This document shows positions 8,491 through 16,899 of a stretch of DNA of 34,607 nt, piece by piece. Positions within the stretch are counted from its first letter, which is position 1, and each line of letters begins with the position of its first letter. A program made the translations under genes and the position numbers. The notes under the pieces are model-generated. The model saw only the letters and a list, made by a program, of their open reading frames with translations, had not been told where the DNA came from and searched no databases. Origin of the DNA: Opitutia bacterium (GTDB taxonomy: Bacteria > Verrucomicrobiota > Verrucomicrobiia > Opitutales > UBA953); the NCBI GenBank assembly GCA_947378845.1, contig CANCLQ010000014.1, positions 1-34,607 on the forward strand, written 5' to 3'.

Positions 8491-8554
8491 TGGGGCTTGT
8501 CAAAACCCCATAAAAAGCCCATTTTGATGGGCTACTCTCTCTAGAGAATAGCCC
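8491..8554 (+). promoter_or_regulatory. Structured ndk leader with alternative hairpins
   Basis: Five successive mutually complementary segments lie between ispF and ndk: TGGGG (8491-8495), CCCCA (8506-8510), AGCCCAT (8516-8522), ATGGGCT (8527-8533) and TAGCCC (8549-8554). Segments 3 and 4 form a 7-bp hairpin with a TTTG loop. Segment 4 can instead pair with 5: GGGCTA/TAGCCC, then a c-a mismatch, then TCTC/GAGA around a TCTA loop. That second hairpin ends one base before the ndk ATG. The alternatives exclude each other, as in attenuators or riboswitch-type leaders. No U-tract follows on the plus strand, so control of translation is more plausible than of termination. Function is inferred. Confidence 0.5.
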
Positions 8555-8555
8555 T

Positions 8556-8990
8556 ATGGAACAGACCCTCATCATTTTAAAACCCGACTGCATGGAGCGC
8601 CGTCTCTATGGCACCGTCCTGTCGCGCTTTGAAAAAGCTGGGTTTGATATCCAAGCCTGCAAATTGACGGTACTGACCAAGGCTCAATTACGTGAGCACT
8701 ATGCCCACGTCGCTGACAAACCCTTTTACCCTGACATCGAAGCGTTCATGTCATCGCGTCCAGTGATTGTTGCAGTTCTCTCGGGAGAGAATGTCATTCT
8801 ACGCGTTCGCGATTTGTTGGGTCCGACGAATTCAAAGGTTGCCCCTAAGGGAACCATTCGCGGCGACTTTGGTACTGAGATGATGCGCAACGTTTGTCAC
8901 GCCTCAGACAGCCCGGAAGCAGCTGCAGCAGAAATTCGTCGCTTCTTTAAAGCCGACGAAGTTTTTCAGCCTGCGACTGTTAGGGGTTAA
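8556..8990 (+). CDS. ndk: Nucleoside diphosphate kinase
   Basis: Transfers the gamma phosphate between nucleoside triphosphates and diphosphates through a phosphohistidine. It has 144 residues, normal length. The opening TLIILKPDCMERRLYG contains K9. TNSKVAPKGTIRGDFG lies near 91-106, and the active-site histidine is H115 in RNVCHASDSPEAA. The N-terminus begins directly after a hairpin whose last paired base lies one nucleotide from the ATG; there is no Shine-Dalgarno sequence. ispF upstream is 80 bases away and in the same direction. Confidence 0.97.
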   Translation: MEQTLIILKPDCMERRLYGTVLSRFEKAGFDIQACKLTVLTKAQLREHYAHVADKPFYPDIEAFMSSRPVIVAVLSGENVILRVRDLLGPTNSKVAPKGTIRGDFGTEMMRNVCHASDSPEAAAAEIRRFFKADEVFQPATVRG

Positions 8991-9038
8991 TTTAAAATTC
9001 TTTTGCATCTTTTTAAACCTCTCAGGGTTTTAAGATTC

Positions 9039-9668
9039 ATGAAGCTACCCCACTTATTCATCTTCGGATTATTTTTAATTCGATTGGAGTCGGCTGAAGT
9101 TGCGGCGAATAAGACCAAGAATGGATTTACGTTAAAGAGTTCAGTCGTGGCTGAAGGTGCAGCGATTCCCATTGAATTTACAGGCGATGGTGCAGGTATC
9201 AGTCCGCCCATTGAGTGGAAGGGAGCACCCGCCCAGACGAAATCTTACGTGGTCATCATGCACCATTTTCCTCACGAAGGTGATCCGGCCCGATGGTATT
9301 GGACGTTGTATAATATACCCGCGAATGTGACGTCATTGCCTAAAGGCGTGAAAGGCGTCGGTGTTAACGGAACAAACTGTGTGGGACCTGAGCTGGCCTA
9401 TGCACCACCGCACTCAAAAGGACCCGGTATTAAAAAATATACGATTACAGTTTATGCTTTGTCCGAGGCTCCCAAAATTTCAGTGCCGGCTAAGCAAGTA
9501 AATCGAGACACATTATTGGCGGCGATTAAAGGTATCACTTTGGCGCAAGCTGAACTGAATTTTACCTATAATCGCACAGGAGTGGTTGGTGCAGATGCCT
9601 CGAGCGACTCGCGTTCAAGTAAGCCAAAACGCGATTCGGCAAAGCCTAATGCACCAGCGGGCCAATAA
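9039..9668 (+). CDS. Exported YbhB/YbcL-family PEBP-like protein
   Basis: Member of the phosphatidylethanolamine-binding protein family, bacterial YbhB/YbcL branch, whose biochemical role is not settled. The core carries GDGAGISPPIEWKGAP near residues 49-64, then YVVIMHHFP and DPARWYWTLYNIPANV, matching the conserved ligand-pocket region. I chose the ATG at 9039 (209 residues) rather than an in-frame TTG at 9003. From 9039 the protein opens with a lysine and a hydrophobic run, LPHLFIFGLFLI, followed by small residues: a probable signal peptide, so the protein is likely periplasmic. The C-terminal tail (last 22 residues or so) is low-complexity, rich in Ser, Lys and Pro. It lies alone between ndk and serS. 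Confidence 0.8.
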   Translation: MKLPHLFIFGLFLIRLESAEVAANKTKNGFTLKSSVVAEGAAIPIEFTGDGAGISPPIEWKGAPAQTKSYVVIMHHFPHEGDPARWYWTLYNIPANVTSLPKGVKGVGVNGTNCVGPELAYAPPHSKGPGIKKYTITVYALSEAPKISVPAKQVNRDTLLAAIKGITLAQAELNFTYNRTGVVGADASSDSRSSKPKRDSAKPNAPAGQ

Positions 9669-9689
9669 TTTTTGACCAGAAAGCGACTT

Positions 9690-9716
9690 CCCCGTTGCCC
9701 TCGGGCGGGGTTATTT
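9690..9716 (+). terminator. Possible weak terminator before serS
   Basis: CCCC (9690-9693) can pair with GGGG (9707-9710), and GCCC with GGGC inside them with a small bulge. A short T-rich stretch (TTATTT) follows. It sits 22 bases after the PEBP gene and 20 bases before serS. The U-tract is poor and the inner loop is tight, so it may be only a leader hairpin. Confidence 0.4.
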
Positions 9717-9730
9717 CGCAATGTTAATCT

Positions 9731-10999
9731 ATGTTGGACCCAAAGCTGCTTCGTGAACAAACCGATTTCGTGCGCAAGGGGATTGCGCGCAAAAAATTTC
9801 AGGTCGACCTTGATGCGGTCTTAGCTGCCGACGAGACCCGCCGTCATGCAGTCGTAGAATTTGAATCAGCTCGTGCAGAACAGAACGCCGCTAACAAAGA
9901 AATGGCAGCGATGCCGAAAGGTTCACCAGAGTTTCAGGCTAAATTGCAGGAAATGAAGGCTGCCTCGGCGCGCGTAAAAGAACTCGAGAAAAAAGTAAGC
10001 GAAGCCGAAGAGGTTTGGAAACAAGTCGGCTTGTCGGTTCCAAATGTACCTCATGAATCAGTGCCCGAAGGCCGCACCGAAGCCGACAATAAAGTGGTCG
10101 CTACCTGGGGTGACGAAAACAAGTTGGTATCCGCTGCGGCAAAACCACACTGGGACATCGCGTGGTTTGCTAAGGCAATTGATTTTGAACGCGGCGTAAA
10201 GGTGACGGGTGCGGGCTTCCCGTTCTACGTTGGCGACATGGCACGCTTAGTTCGTGCACTGATTCAATATTTCTTAGAAGAAGCCAACGCTGCGGGTTAT
10301 ACTGAAGTTCATGCTCCATTGCTCGTGAACGCTGCCAGCGCCACCGCGACGGGTCAGTTGCCCGACAAGGAAGGCCAAATGTATCACGCGCAGACGGATG
10401 ATTTCTACATGATCCCGACCGCTGAGGTGCCGGTGACTAATTTCTTCCGCGATGAAATCATCGATGAGGCTAGCTTGCCGGTTAAACGTTGCGGTTATAC
10501 GCCATGTTTTCGCCGAGAGGCAGGAAGTTGGGGCGCACACGTTCGTGGTTTAAATCGTCTACATCAATTCGACAAAGTGGAACTCGTTAAATGGGTTCAC
10601 CCCGATCAATCCTTTGCAGAATTAGAATTGCTGCGTACCGACGCTGAGCGACTTCTCCAAAAACTAAATCTGCCTTATCGCGTGTTACTCATATGTGCGG
10701 GTGACATTGGTTTCTCTCATAGCAAGCAATACGACTTAGAAGTCTGGGCTGGCGGACAGAAGCGCTGGTTGGAAGTTTCGAGCTGTTCGAATTTCACTGA
10801 CTTCCAAGCACGTCGTGCAGGTATACGTTTCCGCCCGAAAGATGGAAAACCAGAGTTCGTGCACACCTTGAACGGTTCGGGCTTGGGCTTACCTCGAGTC
10901 TTGGCAGCGATTTTAGAAAATAATCTGCAGCCAGATGGCACCGTGATTATTCCTGAGGCACTGCGACGCTGGTACGGTAAAGACACGCTGAAGTTTTAA
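9731..10999 (+). CDS. serS: Seryl-tRNA synthetase
   Basis: Charges tRNA-Ser (and tRNA-Sec where present). It has 422 residues, class II synthetase. Residues about 30-100 form the charged helical arm that grips the long variable arm of tRNA-Ser. The serine-site motif TAEVP lies at 230-234. Motif 2 is CFRREAGSWG from 259, continuing with RGLNRLHQFDKVEL. Motif 3, GLGLPRVLAAILEN, lies near residue 390. The ATG is at 9731; another ATG ten bases earlier is out of frame. tilS follows 46 bases later in the same direction, so the two may be cotranscribed. Confidence 0.97.
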   Translation: MLDPKLLREQTDFVRKGIARKKFQVDLDAVLAADETRRHAVVEFESARAEQNAANKEMAAMPKGSPEFQAKLQEMKAASARVKELEKKVSEAEEVWKQVGLSVPNVPHESVPEGRTEADNKVVATWGDENKLVSAAAKPHWDIAWFAKAIDFERGVKVTGAGFPFYVGDMARLVRALIQYFLEEANAAGYTEVHAPLLVNAASATATGQLPDKEGQMYHAQTDDFYMIPTAEVPVTNFFRDEIIDEASLPVKRCGYTPCFRREAGSWGAHVRGLNRLHQFDKVELVKWVHPDQSFAELELLRTDAERLLQKLNLPYRVLLICAGDIGFSHSKQYDLEVWAGGQKRWLEVSSCSNFTDFQARRAGIRFRPKDGKPEFVHTLNGSGLGLPRVLAAILENNLQPDGTVIIPEALRRWYGKDTLKF

Positions 11000-11045
11000 G
11001 TTCGCTTTAGATTGGCAGAGCAGGGTGAAGTGCTAAGTTCGAGTT

Positions 11046-12446
11046 GTGTCCGAAGAGTTGCTGCCAGCAATTGAACTCCGCAAAGCTTGCACCGAGTTGC
11101 CAGCTTTGCCGCTTTTGGCATTGGGTAAATTTGAATCCATCGGCGTAGCGGTTTCGGGCGGAGCTGACTCTATCTATTTATTAGCGGCCCTGTGGGCTAA
11201 TCCGGATTACCGAGACCGAATTCGCATTTTACATTTTAATCATCGTGTGCGCGGTGTGGATTCGGATCTTGATGAAGCCTTCGTCCAGAAGTTTTCGGAA
11301 GCTCTAGGCGTTCGGTGTTTTATTGGACGACGTGAAGAGTCGGGCAATGCGACGGAGTTGGCACTGCGTAATACACGCAATGAATTTTTCGCGCAGCAAC
11401 GCGTAGCACTGAATCTTAAACTCATTTGCACGGCGCATCATATTGATGATGTCGCAGAAACGATGTTAATGCGTCTCGCACGAGGTGCAGGTTTGAATGG
11501 TTTATCTGCTCCACGTGTTTGGCAGACTCTACAAGACGGACACGTTCGCTACCGCCCATTGATTGCCGCGGGCTTGAACAAGAAATTAATTCTACAGCAG
11601 TTAAAGCATGCACGAATTACTTGGCGTGAAGACGCCACCAACCCTTTGCCGATTGCATGGCGGAATCGCGTGCGTGCCTGGTTGACCGCCAGCGCTGAGC
11701 AAGTTCTAGGAGAGCGCTATGCTTCGGGCTTTGCGCATTCTGCTCAGGTAATTGAGCAATCTCGACTCGCGCTGCTTAGTTGGGCTGACGAATTGGGTGC
11801 AACCATTGTCGATGGAGCGATGTCAGTAAAAGCCTTACGTAACCGGCCCCGCGGGTTGATTCACGTCGCCCTTGCGCGTTTTCTTCAGTACCATGGTTTA
11901 GGCAGTGCCAGTGGACGTTCGACCGAGCTTTTAGTGGATGCGATTTATGTTGGAATGGAAATCCAGGTTTCGATTTTAGGTCACCAAGTAAAAATTAAGG
12001 ACGGCATCGTGCGAGTCGTGAACGATGTGGTTGTACCGCTGGGCTCAGATTTACGTAGTTTAACGTTCGGATTACTTGATGATGAATGCGGATTACTGGC
12101 AGAAGAAGTGGTCGTTGATCCACTGCTTTGGGAAAAGATTTCACGTGGCGACATTCCGCCCGATCACGTTGTGTATATGTCCGCTGCGGCTCTGGGTAAT
12201 TTAACATGGCGAGGCAGGGTGGAGGGTGATCGCTACCGTCCACTCGGTTTAAATGGTCTGGCTAAGATTTCTGATATCTTGATTAACCGAAAAGTCCCAT
12301 TGGCTTTGAGGGAAAGCCTTCCCGTGGTATTATTAAAGGATGAGATTTTATGGATTCCGTCCATCCCGCCGTCAGAATTATATAAGTTAAACGGGCCGAC
12401 AGAAAGGGCTCTCCGGTTGACTTGGCTTAGGCCCTGCTTAAGTTAA
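11046..12446 (+). CDS. tilS: tRNA(Ile)-lysidine synthase
   Basis: Modifies C34 of the CAU-anticodon isoleucine tRNA to lysidine so that it reads AUA. It has 466 residues and a GTG start. The PP-loop ATP site SGGADS is at 37-42, followed by HFNHRVRG near 63-70 and CTAHHIDDVAETMLMRLARG near 121-140, which is diagnostic. The C-terminal substrate-binding domain is present, with RYRPLG, then KISDILINRKVPLALRESLP and a LWIP strand. ftsH starts only 11 bases after the stop; tilS next to ftsH is a common arrangement, here without the hpt gene often found between them. There is no Shine-Dalgarno site before the GTG. Confidence 0.95.
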   Translation: MSEELLPAIELRKACTELPALPLLALGKFESIGVAVSGGADSIYLLAALWANPDYRDRIRILHFNHRVRGVDSDLDEAFVQKFSEALGVRCFIGRREESGNATELALRNTRNEFFAQQRVALNLKLICTAHHIDDVAETMLMRLARGAGLNGLSAPRVWQTLQDGHVRYRPLIAAGLNKKLILQQLKHARITWREDATNPLPIAWRNRVRAWLTASAEQVLGERYASGFAHSAQVIEQSRLALLSWADELGATIVDGAMSVKALRNRPRGLIHVALARFLQYHGLGSASGRSTELLVDAIYVGMEIQVSILGHQVKIKDGIVRVVNDVVVPLGSDLRSLTFGLLDDECGLLAEEVVVDPLLWEKISRGDIPPDHVVYMSAAALGNLTWRGRVEGDRYRPLGLNGLAKISDILINRKVPLALRESLPVVLLKDEILWIPSIPPSELYKLNGPTERALRLTWLRPCLS

Positions 12447-12457
12447 ATCTTCTGCCA

Positions 12458-14437
12458 ATGAGCCAAGATAATAACGACGATAATAAGAACGGAAATCGCA
12501 TTAACGCCAAGCCGCTGCTGGTTTGGGTAATCCTAATTGGTTTAGTTGCCCTGCTGGTTAACTACAGTGCGCCAGCGGGTAATAGCGTTCAGCAATTAGG
12601 GGTCGGCCAAGTCTTGTCGTTGGCTCAAGAAAAGAAAATCAAAACATTGACCGTTCGACCCGATCCGTCGGCCGGTTCTGATAGTTGGTACCAACTCTCT
12701 GGTGAGCTCGAAGTCAAAGGTGCGGGCCCGGAAGACAAGGCGCGCTTTGCCGCAGCAGGACGTGTGACAGAAAAAGAATTCGAATCACTCCGCGGCGCGG
12801 TTGCCAAAGATGCATTCAAGGAAGTCCCGGCGCAAACGGGTTTCACGATGTTCCTTTATAATGTTCTGCCGACCTTGCTGATTTCAGGAATCGTACTGTT
12901 CATGATGTATCGCTTCTTGAAGAATGCGAATCGCGGAGCGATGCAGTTTGCTAAATCTCGCGCACGCCTGAATGCAAATGAAACTGAAGGTACGACTTTT
13001 AAAGATGTGGCAGGCTGTGACGAAGCTAAGGAAGAAGTAAAAGAAATTGTCGACTTCTTAAAGGATCCGAAGCGATTCACCAAGATGGGGGCTACTATTC
13101 CCAAAGGTATTTTAATGGTCGGTCCCCCTGGTACTGGAAAAACTTTATTGGCACGTGCGGTGGCGGGCGAAGCCAAGGTTCCTTTCTTAAGCATTAGCGG
13201 TTCTGACTTCGTCGAAATGTTTGTTGGCGTCGGCGCGGCTCGTGTGCGCGATACTTTTGAGCAGGCACGTAAGCTGGCTCCCTGTATTATTTTCATCGAT
13301 GAAATTGATGCGGTTGGCCGCCAACGTGGAGCAGGTGTGGGCGGTGGGAATGATGAGCGCGAGCAGACTTTGAATTCCTTACTCGTTGAGATGGATGGCT
13401 TCGATGGTCAGGCTGGCGTGATTGTTATCGGTGCGACCAATCGTGCCGATGTGCTCGACCAAGCCTTACTTCGCCCCGGTCGTTTCGATCGCCAGGTGTA
13501 CGTCGATTTGCCTGACTTAAAAGGCCGCGAAGCGGTTTTAGCCGTACACGCCAAACGCTTCCAACTCGGTGCTTCGGTTGATCTCAATCGTGTCGCGCGA
13601 ATCACCACGGGCATGTCGGGTGCGGATTTAGCTAATTTACTTAACGAAGGTGCATTACATGCAGGACGTCGTAATCGCGATAAGGTCGAGATGTCCGATA
13701 TTGAAGAGGCGCGTGACAAAATTGCTTACGGACGCGAGCGCCGTCGTGCGATGGATGAAGAAGATCGTCGTAGCACCGCGTATCACGAAGCAGGTCACGC
13801 GATTGTCCAAGCGGTGATTGATGACGGCACGATGCCGTTGCACAAAGTTACGATTCTCCCTCGCGGACGTGCCTTGGGTATGGCGATGTTCTTACCTAAG
13901 AAAGATATTCTGGGTTACTCTAAGGTTCGTTTACTCAGCTATATTTGCACAGCTATGGCCGGTCGCATTGGTGAGAAGGTTGTCACCGGTGATATCTCCA
14001 ACGGAGCATCATCCGACATTAAGCAAGCCACTCGCATGGCCCGTCAGATGGTCTGTGACTGGGGTATGAGCGAATTGGGTCCGATTTCTTATAATGAAAA
14101 TTCCGACACAATATTCTTGGGTCGTGAAATCTCTCGCACGCAATCACACAGCGATGAAACCGCACGCCGCATTGATGAAGCCGTCTCGAAAATTGTGAGC
14201 GAGCAATACACGCGTGCCGAAAAAATCATCGCCGAAAATTCCGATGCACATCGTAAGGTAGCAGAGGCGCTCTTGGAGCATGAGACGCTGGATGGTGTTC
14301 ACGTCATGGAAATTCTTAAGACAGGTTCAATGCAGACGCCGATTGTAGGCACTCCAGTGCCTAACTTGGTACGTGAGCCAATTGCCCCTGGTACAGAGCC
14401 AGAAGCAGGCACGCAGACGTCGCCGAACCCTGCTTGA
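12458..14437 (+). CDS. ftsH: ATP-dependent zinc metalloprotease FtsH
   Basis: Inner-membrane AAA protease that degrades damaged membrane proteins and regulatory proteins. It has 659 residues. A first membrane segment lies near 19-36 and a second near 134-153, with the periplasmic domain between. The AAA module carries Walker A GPPGTGKT at 222-229, the pore motif FVEMFVG from 251, Walker B IIFIDE at 277-282 and the second region of homology ending RPGRFDR near 339-345. The zinc site is HEAGH at 443-447, with D520 in SNGASSD as probable third ligand. The C-terminal tail is short and Pro/Thr-rich. Likely cotranscribed with tilS. No Shine-Dalgarno site is seen. Confidence 0.98.
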   Translation: MSQDNNDDNKNGNRINAKPLLVWVILIGLVALLVNYSAPAGNSVQQLGVGQVLSLAQEKKIKTLTVRPDPSAGSDSWYQLSGELEVKGAGPEDKARFAAAGRVTEKEFESLRGAVAKDAFKEVPAQTGFTMFLYNVLPTLLISGIVLFMMYRFLKNANRGAMQFAKSRARLNANETEGTTFKDVAGCDEAKEEVKEIVDFLKDPKRFTKMGATIPKGILMVGPPGTGKTLLARAVAGEAKVPFLSISGSDFVEMFVGVGAARVRDTFEQARKLAPCIIFIDEIDAVGRQRGAGVGGGNDEREQTLNSLLVEMDGFDGQAGVIVIGATNRADVLDQALLRPGRFDRQVYVDLPDLKGREAVLAVHAKRFQLGASVDLNRVARITTGMSGADLANLLNEGALHAGRRNRDKVEMSDIEEARDKIAYGRERRRAMDEEDRRSTAYHEAGHAIVQAVIDDGTMPLHKVTILPRGRALGMAMFLPKKDILGYSKVRLLSYICTAMAGRIGEKVVTGDISNGASSDIKQATRMARQMVCDWGMSELGPISYNENSDTIFLGREISRTQSHSDETARRIDEAVSKIVSEQYTRAEKIIAENSDAHRKVAEALLEHETLDGVHVMEILKTGSMQTPIVGTPVPNLVREPIAPGTEPEAGTQTSPNPA

Positions 14438-14474
14438 GGTTTGCACCCGACTGTTTTCAAGCTAAGTTTTGATT

Positions 14475-15047
14475 ATGGTCATCGGGCTTACCGGCGGGAT
14501 TGGTTGCGGCAAAACCGCGGCTGCTAGGTTTTTTGAACCTAGCGGTTTTGTCGTCGTCGAAGCCGATCAGTTGGCTCGTCGAGCTTTAGGAGAACCAGCA
14601 AGCCTAGCAGCGATTCAACAAAGATGGGGTAAGGAATGTTTGCTGCCGAATGGCGCACCGAATCGAGAATGGATTGGTCGCAAAGTTTTTTCAGATGCGA
14701 CTGAGCGCACTTTTCTAGAGTCACTTTTACACCCTCGGGTGGCCAAGTTGCGTGAGGAGGCGATATCGGATCGGTCGCGTTCGTACGTGGTAGAAATCCC
14801 TTTGCTCTTTGAACTCGGCCTGGAAGGAGCGTTTGACGCTGTTGTCTGCGTCGCATGCTCCGATGATGTACGTTTAAAACGCTTGGAGAATCGCGGGCTT
14901 TCTCGCGAGCAAGCTTTAGCGCGTATTAATTCACAAATGCTTATCAGTGAAAAGGTTAAGAAGTCTAAATATGTAATTCTTAACGATGGTGACCTCGATT
15001 TCTTAGGGGCGCAAGTGGATCGATTGGTGGCCACTTTGCGTCGGTAA
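14475..15047 (+). CDS. coaE: Dephospho-CoA kinase
   Basis: Phosphorylates dephospho-CoA, last step of coenzyme A synthesis. The P-loop is GLTGGIGCGKTAAARFF at the N-terminus. VVEADQLARRAL, HPRVAKLREEAI, VVEIPLLFELGLE and CSDDVRLKRLENRGLSREQALARI follow in family order. I start at the ATG at 14475, which puts the P-loop right at the N-terminus. An upstream in-frame TTG at 14469 would add only two residues. Length 190 residues, slightly short of the usual 200. It follows ftsH by 37 bases and is the last gene before the pilus cluster. Confidence 0.95.
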   Translation: MVIGLTGGIGCGKTAAARFFEPSGFVVVEADQLARRALGEPASLAAIQQRWGKECLLPNGAPNREWIGRKVFSDATERTFLESLLHPRVAKLREEAISDRSRSYVVEIPLLFELGLEGAFDAVVCVACSDDVRLKRLENRGLSREQALARINSQMLISEKVKKSKYVILNDGDLDFLGAQVDRLVATLRR

Positions 15048-15178
15048 AAAAGTTGTTAGAAGTGGGGTAGTTTGCGGTTGCGGAGAGGGTGTGCACTTTT
15101 AGCGTTCACTTTGCACCTCATTCCGCCCCCAACAGCGGAGTTATATTCACCCCTTCTTCCGCCTAGGATTACCTACCC
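15048..15178. other. Intergenic region before the pilus cluster
   Basis: This 131-base gap separates coaE from pilB1 and should hold the promoter of the pilus cluster. It contains a near-repeat CACTTT...CACTTT around 15094-15115 flanked by GTGCA and TGCAC half sites, a small TCCGC/GCGGA inverted repeat near 15122-15140, and a TATATT that could be a -10 element just after it. No good -35 stands at the right distance, and no sigma-54 GG/GC pair fits. I see no terminator for coaE. Confidence 0.35.
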
Positions 15179-16894
15179 GTGACGACCGCCGACGATTTCG
15201 TCATCCAATTTATTCAAGACAAAGGACTCGTTTCCTCGGCCGACGTGGCTGATGCCCGAGCGTCTTTGACCAGCATCCCTGACGGGCAAAATCCCGACAC
15301 CCTGGCTATCGCTAAATTGGTTGAGACCGGCAAGGTCAGCTGGGGAAATATTACCAAAGAACTAGGCAAGGAATTTGATATGGAGGTCATCGACGTCTCC
15401 GTCGTCGCCCCTGCAGATGCTTTGTTGAAATTGGTGGGACGCGAATTAGCGGAGCGCTCCAACATTTTACCTCTGCAGATGGAAGGTGCGGAACTTTCAA
15501 TTGCGATCGCGGATCCGCTCGACACCGAAACCCTCGATTCACTTTCACGCGTTTTAAAGTTAACGCTTAACACGAAGCTAGCTCCGCCTGATGAACTTAA
15601 GATCGCGATTGAGCGTTGCTACACGGGTGGCCAAGCGGCTGGTGGGGCGGACGATATTTTAGGTGGTGCGATGGGCGCTGATGGTGTCGAACTTCCATCG
15701 ACGGGTGATGTGAAGCAGGAAGACGCCCCCATTATTCGTTACGTTAATTCGCTAATCGTGGATGCGATTCGTCGTAAGGCTTCAGATATTCACTTGGAGC
15801 CGCTCGAGAAGCGCTTCCGCGTTCGCTTCCGTATTGATGGTGTTTTGCAAGAGATGAAGGGCCCTGCAAAACGTTTGCAGGCCTCGGTCATTTCGCGCCT
15901 CAAATTAATGGCGGAAGTTTCACTTGCTGAAAAACGCATTCCGCAAGACGGACGTATTCAAGCACGTACGGGTGGTCGCGATATCGACTTACGTGTATCG
16001 ATTTTACCGACGGTTTACGGTGAGTCCATCGTCATGCGTATTCTTGATAAAGAAGGCCTGAAGCTCGGCTTGCCTGAATTAGGTTTCTTTGCGGACGACC
16101 AAGCTAAATTCCAAGGATTGATTTCAGGTTCCGACGGCGTGTTCCTCGTCACTGGTCCAACTGGTTCCGGTAAATCTACTACGCTTTATTCAGCGCTGAA
16201 TTACATCAACAAGCCTGACCGTAAAATCATCACGGTTGAGGATCCAGTCGAATACCAGATGGCTGGTATCAACCAGGTGCAGGTGAAGCGCGATGTCGGT
16301 ATGACTTTTGCCGCCGCATTGCGCGCGATGTTACGTCAGGCGCCAAACATCGTGATGATCGGTGAAATTCGAGATTTAGAAACCGCTGAAATCGCAATTA
16401 ACGCAGCGCTCACGGGTCACATGGTGTTCTCGACATTGCACACTAACGATTCAGTCAGCGCCGTTACTCGTCTGGTGGATATCGGTGTGAAGCCGTTCCT
16501 CGTTTCTGCAGCTCTTCGTGGCGCTCTCGCTCAACGTCTGGTGCGTCGCGTTTGTCAGTCCTGCGCGCAGCCTTACAAGCCGACGGCAAAAGAACTTTAT
16601 ACGATTGGTATGACGGAGCAGGATATCGCAGGTGCGACCCCGATGAAGGGTGCGGGTTGCGCAAAGTGCAACGAGCGTGGCTACAAGGGTCGTCGCGGCG
16701 TCTTCGAACTTTTCGTGATTACAGAAGAAGTTCAGGAAATGATTTACTCGGGCTCGAGTCTCGTGGAGCTCCGTCGCAAGGCCCGCGAATCGGGCATGCG
16801 CACCATGCGTGAAGACGGACAGCGCAAGGTCGCTTCTGGTATGACCACGGTCGAGGAAGTCATGGGCGCAACTGTCGCTGATGACGTTATCTAA
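15179..16894 (+). CDS. pilB: Type IV pilus assembly / type II secretion ATPase, PilB/GspE family (copy 1)
   Basis: Cytoplasmic hexameric ATPase that drives pilin or pseudopilin extension through PilC. It has 571 residues with a GTG start. An N-terminal MshEN-type domain spans roughly 1-145. Then come SDIHLEP near 202-208, Walker A GPTGSGKST at 326-334, the Asp-box ITVEDPVEYQ near 351-360, Walker B MIGEIRD at 393-399 and the His-box TGHMVFSTLHTND. A four-cysteine zinc knuckle has C459, C462, C494 and C497. Just before Walker B it reads RQAPN where the paralogue downstream reads RQDPD. Two PilB-type genes flank pilT here, so one may serve a pilus and the other a type II secretion system; I cannot tell which. 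pilT starts five bases after its stop. Confidence 0.92.
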   Translation: MTTADDFVIQFIQDKGLVSSADVADARASLTSIPDGQNPDTLAIAKLVETGKVSWGNITKELGKEFDMEVIDVSVVAPADALLKLVGRELAERSNILPLQMEGAELSIAIADPLDTETLDSLSRVLKLTLNTKLAPPDELKIAIERCYTGGQAAGGADDILGGAMGADGVELPSTGDVKQEDAPIIRYVNSLIVDAIRRKASDIHLEPLEKRFRVRFRIDGVLQEMKGPAKRLQASVISRLKLMAEVSLAEKRIPQDGRIQARTGGRDIDLRVSILPTVYGESIVMRILDKEGLKLGLPELGFFADDQAKFQGLISGSDGVFLVTGPTGSGKSTTLYSALNYINKPDRKIITVEDPVEYQMAGINQVQVKRDVGMTFAAALRAMLRQAPNIVMIGEIRDLETAEIAINAALTGHMVFSTLHTNDSVSAVTRLVDIGVKPFLVSAALRGALAQRLVRRVCQSCAQPYKPTAKELYTIGMTEQDIAGATPMKGAGCAKCNERGYKGRRGVFELFVITEEVQEMIYSGSSLVELRRKARESGMRTMREDGQRKVASGMTTVEEVMGATVADDVI

Positions 16895-16899
16895 TCTGC

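Noticed and set aside
8516..8533. Intrinsic terminator for ispF on the plus strand.
   Set aside because: The hairpin has no T-run after it on the plus strand. The T-run exists only on the minus strand, where no gene needs it.
15048..15178. Sigma-54 promoter for the pilus cluster.
   Set aside because: TGCAC-like motifs occur, but no GG and GC dinucleotides with the required spacing were found.
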